A DNA stretch of 18,380 nucleotides from Acidobacteriota bacterium (GTDB lineage: Bacteria > Acidobacteriota > Polarisedimenticolia > JAPUIV01). Shown here in pieces: positions 12,456 to 18,380 of the stretch; position 1 is the first letter of the stretch; the number at the start of each line of letters is the position of its first letter. The position numbers and the translations under genes are program-made. The notes beneath the pieces are model-generated. The model saw only the letters and a list, made by a program, of their open reading frames with translations, had not been told where the DNA came from and made no database searches. Where the stretch lies: contig JAPUIV010000130.1 of assembly GCA_027296665.1 (NCBI GenBank), positions 1-18,380 on the forward strand. The letters are read 5' to 3'.

Positions 12456-14147
12456 ATGAAGAAAACCCAAACCGGCAACCGCGCCAAGATCCCTCTGATC
12501 CTTCTTCTCAACCTTCTTCTGGCAAGCCTCCTATGGACCGATGCCCTTCCCGCCGGGCCCAACCCGAAGGGACCGGGCATCCAGAACAAGATCTCGCCCG
12601 ATCTGGAAGAGAAATTGAACACCGCGACGGGGAAGATCCGGGTGATCATCCGCACCCGCGGACCGGCGACCCCCGGAGACCTCGCCGATCTCCAACGGCG
12701 CGGAGGAAAGATACTCCGGAAATTTTCCCGTTTCCCGGGTGTCGCCGTCGAGATCTCCGCCCAGGCGGTCCGCGGCCTCGAGCATAATCCCCGCGTCGAA
12801 TCGATCTCGCCGGACCGCTCGGTCCGGATCAACCTGGACGTGGCCGCGCCGGTCGCGTGGAACGGCGCCCTCGGAGGCAACACCGGCGGGAATGGCCTGA
12901 CCGGGAAGGATGTCGTCATCGCCGTTCTCGACACCGGCATTTTTGAACACCGGGACCTGCAGGGCGAACAGAAGAGCAGGGTCCTCCAGCATGTTCCCAT
13001 CGCCCTTACCGGAAAAACCAAACCGGACGGGAACGGGCACGGCACCCTGGTGGCCGGCGTCATCGGCGGAAACGGCTCCCGCTCGAACGGCCCCGGTTCC
13101 TTCCGGACCTTCACCGGAGTGGCCCCCGGGGCGGACTTCATCTCGGTCCAGGTGCTTTCCGAGGACGGATCGGGGTACGTGAGCGACGTCATCGGGGGGA
13201 TCGAATGGGTGGTGGAGAACAAGGCCCGGTACAAGATCCGGATCATCAACCTCTCACTCGGACATCCGGTGCAGGAATCGTACAAGACCGATCCGTTGTG
13301 CCAGGCCGTGGAAATGGCCTGGAAGGCGGGGCTCGTGGTCGTTGTCTCCGCGGGCAACGCGGGGGAGGCCGGTTACGCAACGATCACCACTCCCGGAAAC
13401 GATCCCTTTGTCATCACCGTCGGAGCGATGAACGACCTCAACTCCGAATCAAGACTGGACGACGTGATCGCCTCATACAGCTCCAGGGGACCGTCGGCCC
13501 TGGACGGCGTCATCAAGCCCGACCTTGTGGCGCCGGGGAACAAGATCATCACCCTGGGCGCGCCGAACTCCTACCTGGCGCGGAACTACCCGGAGCTGCA
13601 GGTCCCCTACAGTGCCTACAGGAAAAGCTCCGGAAACAGCAACGGCGATAACCCTTCCCCTTACTTCCAGGCGAGCGGCACCAGCCTGGCCGCCCCAATG
13701 ATCAGCGGCGCGGCGGCCCTGATGCTGGAAAAAGATCCCTCCCTGTCTCCCAATACCGTCAAGGCGCGCCTGATGCGCTCCGCGCAGAAGATCCCTTATG
13801 ACATCGTGACCCGGGGCGCGGGCTATGTCGATATCGGCGGCGCCTTGCAGCAGACCGCCACGGCGAGGCTCGCGCTGTCGCCGAGTGTCGTGGTCGACGC
13901 GAATGGACAGGTTCATTTCGATGGTACGGAAGCGGTGTGGGGCGACATTGCCATCTGGGGGAATATCGCCATCTGGGGCAACATCACCATCTGGGGCGAC
14001 ATCGCCATCTGGGGGAACATTGCCATCTGGGGAAACATCGCAATCTGGGGGAATATCGCTATCTGGGGAAATATCGCTATCTGGGGAAATCGAGATCTCG
14101 AGGGCGACATTGCCATCTGGGGGAATATCGCCATCTGGGGGAATTGA
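12456..14147 (+). CDS. Secreted subtilisin-like (S8) serine protease with C-terminal IWGN hexapeptide repeats
   Basis: The 563-residue precursor has a signal peptide (about residues 1-33) and an inhibitor-I9-like propeptide (about 50-126). The peptidase domain has the full catalytic set: D159 in VIAVLDTGI, H195 in NGHGTLVAGVIGG, oxyanion N301 in SAGNAG and S410 in ASGTSLAAP. After about residue 470 the domain ends and a tail begins (residues 492-563). It is made of twelve six-residue slots, ten of them I-A/T-I-W-G-N/D. The ATG at 12456 is abutted by GGGAG, too close to be a normal ribosome site, which fits the predicted four-base leader. The enzyme should be exported and self-activated; the tail may anchor it or bind a partner. 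No processing signal after the repeats is visible. Confidence 0.93.
   Translation: MKKTQTGNRAKIPLILLLNLLLASLLWTDALPAGPNPKGPGIQNKISPDLEEKLNTATGKIRVIIRTRGPATPGDLADLQRRGGKILRKFSRFPGVAVEISAQAVRGLEHNPRVESISPDRSVRINLDVAAPVAWNGALGGNTGGNGLTGKDVVIAVLDTGIFEHRDLQGEQKSRVLQHVPIALTGKTKPDGNGHGTLVAGVIGGNGSRSNGPGSFRTFTGVAPGADFISVQVLSEDGSGYVSDVIGGIEWVVENKARYKIRIINLSLGHPVQESYKTDPLCQAVEMAWKAGLVVVVSAGNAGEAGYATITTPGNDPFVITVGAMNDLNSESRLDDVIASYSSRGPSALDGVIKPDLVAPGNKIITLGAPNSYLARNYPELQVPYSAYRKSSGNSNGDNPSPYFQASGTSLAAPMISGAAALMLEKDPSLSPNTVKARLMRSAQKIPYDIVTRGAGYVDIGGALQQTATARLALSPSVVVDANGQVHFDGTEAVWGDIAIWGNIAIWGNITIWGDIAIWGNIAIWGNIAIWGNIAIWGNIAIWGNRDLEGDIAIWGNIAIWGN
13929..14144 (+). repeat. 18-bp tandem repeat array coding for IAIWGN hexads
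   Basis: Twelve 18-bp units fill this span: one degenerate unit EAVWGD (13929-13946), eight units IAIWGN/ITIWGD (13947-14090), one unrelated unit RDLEGD (14091-14108) and two final IAIWGN units (14109-14144), directly followed by the stop. Third positions vary (ATC/ATT, GCC/GCT/GCA, GGG/GGA/GGC), so most units are not recent exact copies and the protein sequence is being conserved. Units 7 and 8 are identical at the DNA level. Confidence 0.95.
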
Positions 14148-14253
14148 GGGCAGAAGAAAAGAATTGGGCAAACCTGGCTCATAAGGTCGGCCGTCCCGGC
14201 GCCCGGCATCGCAGGCCGGTCGATTCCCGGCGTTCGGGGCAGCGGCCTTTTCC

Positions 14254-15654
14254 CTATCCGCCCAGCGCTTCCATCAATCGTTTCTGGATCGATCCGAAGG
14301 ATCCGTTGGAGAGGAACACCACCACATCCCCCTCGCGGCAATCTTTGGTGAGGCGCCGGAGCAGCTTCTCCCGGTCCGGCTCGAAACTCGCCTCCCTGCC
14401 CCGGCGGCGGAGATCCCGCGCCAGCGTTTCGGGGGAGAAGCGATCCCCTTTCGGGGCCCGGTGCGGGTCGTGCACGGCGGCGATCAGAATCCGGTCGGCC
14501 GCGTCGAAGGACTCCGCATAGGATGATTGAAAGACCCTTCTTCTCGTGGTGTTGGTGCGCGGCTCGAACACCGCCCAGAGCCGCGCGTCCGGGTAGCGCG
14601 TTCGCAAACCTCCCAGGGTCTCGCGCACCGCCGTGGGATGGTGGGCGAAGTCGTCGATGACCCGGATCCCCCGTTCGACCCCGAGGAGCTGCTGGCGGCG
14701 GGCCACGCCGCGGAACATCGGGACCGCGGCCGACAACTCCTTCTTGCCGAACCCCAGATGATGGACCACCGCGATCGAACCGAGCAGGTTGCGCAGGTTC
14801 TGCCGGCCCGACAACGGACTCCGCAGCGTCATGAAATCGTGCGGGCCGTGAAAGATCCTCACGGTCCGCCCCCCCTCGTCTTCCTCGATCACCTCGCCGC
14901 GCCATTCCGCCTCCTTCCCCAAGCCGTAGGTGAGGAGAGGGCAGGCGGCCCGGCGGGCAACCTCCAGGGCGATCGGATCATCGGAGCAGACCGCCAGCCG
15001 GCCATCGGCCGGCATGCCGAGAACGAACTTCTCGAATGCCGCCTTCACCTCGCCGAGGTCGCGAAACATTTCGGCATGATCGAACTCGATGCTGGTGAGG
15101 ATCGCCGTCCGGGGCCGGTAGTGCCACATCTTCGGCCCCTTGTCGAAGAAGGCGGTTTCGTACTCGTCCCCCTCGACCACGAAGAGATCGCCCTCTCCGC
15201 GGCGCGCCCCCACCCCGAAATTCAAGGGAACCCCGCCGATCAGGAACCCCGGACGGGCCCCGGCCGACTCCAGGATCCAGGCGAGCAGGGAGGAGGTACT
15301 GGTCTTGCCATGGGTGCCGGCCACGACGATCGGATGGCGATGGCGGAGAAACATCTCGTACAGAGTCTGCGGAAAGCTCTTGTAGGGAAGATCGAGATCC
15401 TGGAGGGCGCGGACCTCCGGATGGTTCCTCGAAACCACGTTCCCCACCACCACGAGATCGGGCCCCCAGGAGAGGTTCTCCTTCCGGTACCCCTCCATCC
15501 AGACGATCCCCATCTCCCTCAGGAGATTGCTCATCGGCGGATAGACCGACTGGTCCGACCCCCGCACCTGGTAACCGGCTTCCTTTAAGAGGATGGCCAG
15601 GGATCCCATGCCGGTGCCGCCGATCCCGATCAGATGGATCTTCCGGATCTCCAT
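14254..15654 (-). CDS. mpl: UDP-N-acetylmuramate:L-Ala-gamma-D-Glu-meso-DAP ligase
   Basis: This Mur-ligase enzyme attaches the recycled tripeptide L-Ala-gamma-D-Glu-meso-DAP to UDP-MurNAc in the cytoplasm, saving cell-wall peptides. At 466 residues it has the family length. The N-terminal nucleotide motif is HLIGIGGTGMGSLA and the ATP loop is GTHGKTST (about 113-120). The segment VVEGDEYETAFFDKGPK is typical of Mpl and separates it from MurC, which ligates only L-Ala; HHPTAVRETL and EPRTNTTRR follow in the C-terminal half. I chose the ATG at 15654 since GAAGGGG lies six bases before it; the ATG at 15660 directly abuts that site. It has its own promoter, and the gene is divergent from the YbhN-like gene. 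Confidence 0.92.
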   Translation of the reverse strand: MEIRKIHLIGIGGTGMGSLAILLKEAGYQVRGSDQSVYPPMSNLLREMGIVWMEGYRKENLSWGPDLVVVGNVVSRNHPEVRALQDLDLPYKSFPQTLYEMFLRHRHPIVVAGTHGKTSTSSLLAWILESAGARPGFLIGGVPLNFGVGARRGEGDLFVVEGDEYETAFFDKGPKMWHYRPRTAILTSIEFDHAEMFRDLGEVKAAFEKFVLGMPADGRLAVCSDDPIALEVARRAACPLLTYGLGKEAEWRGEVIEEDEGGRTVRIFHGPHDFMTLRSPLSGRQNLRNLLGSIAVVHHLGFGKKELSAAVPMFRGVARRQQLLGVERGIRVIDDFAHHPTAVRETLGGLRTRYPDARLWAVFEPRTNTTRRRVFQSSYAESFDAADRILIAAVHDPHRAPKGDRFSPETLARDLRRRGREASFEPDREKLLRRLTKDCREGDVVVFLSNGSFGSIQKRLMEALGG

Positions 15655-15675
15655 TCCCATCCCCTTCCCGGGGCA

Positions 15676-15704
15676 ATTCTATTCCCTGCCTGAAGGGCAA
15701 TCAA
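15676..15704 (-). promoter_or_regulatory. Sigma70 promoter of mpl
   Basis: On the minus strand TTGATT (15704-15699) and TAGAAT (15681-15676) are exactly 17 bases apart. The predicted start near 15669 leaves a leader of about 14 bases carrying GAAGGGG. Confidence 0.7.
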
Positions 15705-15729
15705 CCGCACCCGAGTTGACATTCCCCTG

Positions 15730-15758
15730 TGGAGCGGCGACCTTATTCCGGGTAGAAT
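15730..15758 (+). promoter_or_regulatory. Possible promoter of the YbhN-like gene
   Basis: TAGAAT (15753-15758) is a good -10 placed 16 bases before the ATG. The -35 at the right distance (TGGAGC, 15730-15735) is weak, and a perfect TTGACA at 15716-15721 is too far away (31 bases) to pair with it. The leader holds GGAG (15767-15770). Confidence 0.35.
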
Positions 15759-15774
15759 ACCGATCCGGAGCGCC

Positions 15775-16845
15775 ATGCGAAGATATTTCCGTTTCCTCAT
15801 TCATATCGTTATCTTCATCCTCTCGGCCTTCTTCCTGGTTCTGGTGCTCCAGCAGGTCGGGTACTACAAGGTGGGAACGGTCCTGCGCGGTTGCGAATGG
15901 ATCCTGCTGCCCCCCGCCTTTCTCGCCATGTCGGGCCGCTTCCTCTCCTGGAACCTGAAGTGGACGATACTGACCCGCATCCAGTTCCCCGCCCGGTTCT
16001 GGCGCCTCTACCCCATTCTGATGGCCGGCATCTTCACCAACACCGTGGTGCCGGGCACGCGGGCCGGTGGAGGACTGGTGCGGGCCTTTTTCCTGTCGCG
16101 CTGCGCCGGCCGGCCGTTCGCCCAATGTTACGGCTCGGTTCTGCTGGACGGCGCCTTCAACATGGCCGCCTTCCTCATACTCGCCCTGTCGGCCCTGCCC
16201 TTCGTGGCCCTCTCCTCGTCGATCACGGCGCCGCGCACCAGCGGCCTCACCATCTTGCTGGCCATGGTATTCGTCCTCGTGTTCGCCCTCCTGGCCCTGA
16301 TGCACCGGCGCCGGAGAAAGGCGACCGGCATCGCCCCGATCGTCACATTCCTGCATCATCTATTGCCGGCCCGCAGGAAGGTTCACTTCTCCACCCCGGC
16401 CGATCTGCAGACCTGGATCCTGGAGCGCGGCCGGGAATCGCTCGCCGCCTTTCGCTCCCTGCCGAACCAGCCCGGCTCCTTCTGGCTGTCCGCCCTGCTG
16501 GGCCTGATGGTCTACGGATTCCTGGTCCTGTGCAGCGACCTGTTGTTCCGCTCCCTCGGCCACCCGGTCGGGATCCTGCCGATCGTCTCGGCGGTCACCC
16601 TGAGCGGCGCACTCGGCGCCTTCTTCATGACTCCCGGCGGGATCGGCGTCGCCGACGCCACCCTGGTCGGGGTCTACCTCGCATTCGGCATCGAACTCGA
16701 ACTGGCCCTCGCCGTATCGATTCTCTACCGCCTCATGCTGTACGGCCATCAGTTGCTGGTGGGATTTCCCTGCTTGATCATCCTGCAGTGGAGATTCGGC
16801 CGGGTCCGGCCGGACCGGGTCGGCAACGGCGTGATTCCGCAGTAG
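15775..16845 (+). CDS. YbhN/AglD-type lysylphosphatidylglycerol-synthase TM-region (flippase-like) membrane protein
   Basis: The 356-residue protein has about seven or eight membrane segments and the marks of the LPG_synthase_TM/UPF0104 family: TNTVVPGTRAGGGLVRAFFL (about residues 88-107, compare NxxxPGRxGE-VRA in relatives) and, near the end, TPGGIGVADATLVGVYLAFG. The soluble synthase domain of MprF is absent, so this is the stand-alone membrane form. Relatives are thought to move or handle lipids or glycolipids in the membrane; the substrate here is unknown. GGAG lies four bases before the ATG. Its last 68 bases overlap the 3' end of the convergent endonuclease V gene. Confidence 0.85.
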   Translation: MRRYFRFLIHIVIFILSAFFLVLVLQQVGYYKVGTVLRGCEWILLPPAFLAMSGRFLSWNLKWTILTRIQFPARFWRLYPILMAGIFTNTVVPGTRAGGGLVRAFFLSRCAGRPFAQCYGSVLLDGAFNMAAFLILALSALPFVALSSSITAPRTSGLTILLAMVFVLVFALLALMHRRRRKATGIAPIVTFLHHLLPARRKVHFSTPADLQTWILERGRESLAAFRSLPNQPGSFWLSALLGLMVYGFLVLCSDLLFRSLGHPVGILPIVSAVTLSGALGAFFMTPGGIGVADATLVGVYLAFGIELELALAVSILYRLMLYGHQLLVGFPCLIILQWRFGRVRPDRVGNGVIPQ

Positions 16846-17542
16846 GGTTCGCCGCTAGCCCCTCTCGCATAATTTCCCGTTTGAGATCCCCCACCCGCCG
16901 GTCGGCCACTCGGGTCGGTTTCGGGATCCGGAAGCCGTCCGAACAGCGCAGGACCACCCGGACGGCGGTGGCGAGATCGCACCGGTGCCCCACCGACACG
17001 AAGATCGGCCGGATCCCGGTCCGGGTCCGCAGCACCAAGCCGATCACCTCGCCTCGATCGATCAGCCGCGCACGGCTGCCCCGGCGGAGGCCCGGCTCCC
17101 GATACTCCCCGATCAATCTCGATTTGGCGCAACCGATGGCGGGACAGTCCAGAACCAGGCCGATGTGAGCGGCGATCCCGATCCGGCGGGGATGGGCGTA
17201 CCCCTGCCCGTCGAACAGGATCAGGTCGGGAGTGGTGCGGAGTTTCGAGAAAGCCTCGAGAAGGACCGGCGCCTCACGGAAGGAGAGGAGGCCCGGGACG
17301 TAGGGAAAGTCGAGCCGGCGCGTCGCGGTCCGCGTCTCGATCAACTCGAGATCGGGGAAGCGGAATACGACCACGGCGGCAAAGGCGGTCTTCCGGTGGA
17401 GATCGAAGGAGCAATCGGCCCCCGCCACCGTCCGGATGGTCCGGAGATCTCCGCGCCGCCGAATCATTCCCCGCAACCGCTCCTGGATCTCCCTGGCCTC
17501 GCGCGGCGTCACCTTCCATGGATGCAGATTGTGGATGCGCAT
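16778..17542 (-). CDS. nfi: Endonuclease V (deoxyinosine 3'-endonuclease)
   Basis: This repair enzyme nicks DNA one base 3' of deoxyinosine, which arises from adenine deamination. Counting from the ATG at 17542, all the family's active-site residues are seen: D43 (VAGADCSF), E90 (YVPGLLSFREAP), D111 and H117 (LILFDGQGYAHPRRIG), K140 (AIGCAKSRL) and H186 (VSVGHRCDL). The start at 17542 places the first Asp at 43, as in the Thermotoga enzyme; an ATG six codons upstream (17560) is the alternative and neither has a clear ribosome site. The last 20 or so residues lie in DNA shared with the convergent membrane-protein gene and look like a non-family tail. Confidence 0.92.
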   Translation of the reverse strand: MRIHNLHPWKVTPREAREIQERLRGMIRRRGDLRTIRTVAGADCSFDLHRKTAFAAVVVFRFPDLELIETRTATRRLDFPYVPGLLSFREAPVLLEAFSKLRTTPDLILFDGQGYAHPRRIGIAAHIGLVLDCPAIGCAKSRLIGEYREPGLRRGSRARLIDRGEVIGLVLRTRTGIRPIFVSVGHRCDLATAVRVVLRCSDGFRIPKPTRVADRRVGDLKREIMREGLAANPTAESRRCRPGPAGPGRISTAG

Positions 17543-17571
17543 TTTCCCGGAGTCTACCATACCGATTCACT

Positions 17572-17601
17572 TTGACAGGCGCTCCGGGGCCGGTCTAGAA
17601 T
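17572..17601 (+). promoter_or_regulatory. Sigma70 promoter of the symporter gene
   Basis: TTGACA (17572-17577) and TAGAAT (17596-17601) are 18 bases apart. The expected start site, about seven bases after the -10, falls on the GTG at 17608, which points to a leaderless mRNA. Confidence 0.7.
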
Positions 17602-17607
17602 CTCCGC

Positions 17608-18380
17608 GTGCACGCGGTCGACTGGGCCATCCTCGCCACCTACCTGGTTTTCACCCTCGGTGTCGGATTCTGGCTGCGCAAGCGCGCCTCCGCCAGCCCG
17701 CAGGAATATTTCATCTCCGGCCGGAAACTCCCCTGGTGGGTGCTCGGCACCAGCATGGCGGCCACCACCTTCGCCGCCGACACGCCGCTCGCCGTCACCG
17801 GCCTGACCGCGGAACACGGGATCAGCGGCAACTGGCTGTGGTGGACGGCGATGTTCGCCAACATCACCTCGGCGGTCGTGTTCGCCCCGCTGTGGCGCCG
17901 ATCGAACCTTCTCACCGATGTCGAGTTCGTCGAGCTGCGCTACGGCGGCCCGGAGGCGAAGTACCTGCGGGGATTTCTCGCCCTCTACCGCGGGATCGTT
18001 CTCAACTGCATCGTCATGGGATGGGTTCTCCTGGCGATGGGCAAGATGATGAAGGTATTCCTCGGCTGGGAACCGATCTTTTCCCTGACCATCTGCCTCG
18101 GCCTGGTTCTGGTCTACGCCCTCCTCTCCGGACTGTGGGGCGTCGTGATCACCGACATGTTCCAGTTCGCCATCGCCCTGTTCGGCTCCGTCATGCTCGC
18201 CCTGCTGTCGGTCCGCCATGTCGGCGGCATGGGCGCGCTGATGGAGAAATTGCGGGACCGCGCCGGGCCCGACGGCCTGCGCGGGATCCTCTCCCCCTTC
18301 CCGGTCACCGATTCCCCCTTCTCCACCCTGGCCTGGTCCACCTTCCTGGTCTATCTCCTGATCCTGTGGTGGAACAAGCC
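17608..18380 (+). CDS. Sodium:solute symporter family transporter, 3' end outside the window
   Basis: An open frame runs from the GTG at 17608 to the window edge (257 codons, no stop). The product begins HAVDWAILATYLVFTLGVG, followed by the SSS-family segment EYFISGRKLPWWVLGTSMAA (about residues 35-54) and TTFAADTPLAVTGLTAEHG. Several long hydrophobic helices follow (SGLWGVVITDMFQFAIALFG is typical of the family). Members of this family import sugars, amino acids, vitamins or other solutes with sodium; the substrate cannot be told from this part. There is no Shine-Dalgarno site and the promoter lies directly before the GTG. It is divergent from nfi, 65 bases apart. Confidence 0.85.
   Translation, partial: MHAVDWAILATYLVFTLGVGFWLRKRASASPQEYFISGRKLPWWVLGTSMAATTFAADTPLAVTGLTAEHGISGNWLWWTAMFANITSAVVFAPLWRRSNLLTDVEFVELRYGGPEAKYLRGFLALYRGIVLNCIVMGWVLLAMGKMMKVFLGWEPIFSLTICLGLVLVYALLSGLWGVVITDMFQFAIALFGSVMLALLSVRHVGGMGALMEKLRDRAGPDGLRGILSPFPVTDSPFSTLAWSTFLVYLLILWWNK

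Noticed and set aside
13473..14171. Minus-strand frame with a PDGD/PDSD repeat
   Set aside because: It is the reverse reading of the IAIWGN array and protease domain, with no support of its own.
14148..14253. Terminator between the subtilase and mpl
   Set aside because: GC-rich stems can form near 14190-14220 but no U-run follows on either strand.
14527..15588. 353-codon plus-strand open frame opposite mpl
   Set aside because: Antisense shadow of a well-conserved Mur ligase; its composition is typical of a mirrored frame.
1..18380. CRISPR array, transposase, tRNA or rRNA
   Set aside because: I found no direct-repeat/spacer pattern, no transposase or integrase motif and no tRNA- or rRNA-like sequence; the only tandem array is the coding 18-bp repeat.

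Overview
The window is GC-rich chromosomal DNA from a diderm bacterium. The diderm call rests on Mpl (a murein-recycling ligase of Gram-negative bacteria), a bactofilin, and several exported proteins with signal peptides. The mix of a sulfatase-like/TPR protein, a PEGA protein and a subtilase with a C-terminal WGN-repeat tail fits Acidobacteriota or a neighbouring lineage, but this is a guess from gene style and no marker gene here settles the phylum. Housekeeping promoters are easy to read and follow TTGACA-N17/18-TAGAAT.

Layout. At 217-489 (-) lies an HU-type DNA-binding protein with its own promoter and a textbook terminator. At 730-3785 (+) a six-pass membrane protein precedes an exported M1-family zinc aminopeptidase in one operon. 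At 3925-5999 (+) come pyrroline-5-carboxylate reductase (proC), a bactofilin and a small methyltransferase-like protein. Convergent to these, at 6007-11961 (-), is a tightly packed operon: a sigma54-dependent NtrC-type response regulator, a large exported PEGA/FlgT-like/TPR protein, and a membrane-anchored sulfatase-like protein with TPR repeats. Divergent from it, at 12456-14147 (+), is a secreted subtilisin-like protease that ends in an 18-bp-period array coding for IAIWGN hexapeptides. The remainder is Mpl (14254-15654, -), a YbhN/LPG-synthase-type membrane protein (15775-16845, +), endonuclease V (16778-17542, -, overlapping its neighbour tail to tail) and the start of a sodium:solute symporter (17608-18380, +, cut by the window end).

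The most interesting region is 6007-14147. The regulator has an intact GAFTGA loop for contacting sigma54. A near-consensus sigma54 promoter (TGGAACGAAGGTTGCT, 12426-12441) lies directly before the protease, and a weaker one on the opposite strand (12005-12021) lies before the regulator operon. Between them are several dyads suited to be enhancer sites. I read this as a sigma54-controlled divergon making a secreted repeat-tailed protease and two envelope proteins. No histidine kinase is next to it. The output of the system is unknown.

A second theme is very short leaders. The predicted start site of the protease mRNA falls about 4 nt before its ATG, that of the symporter on its GTG, and that of the 730 membrane protein about 7 nt before its ATG.
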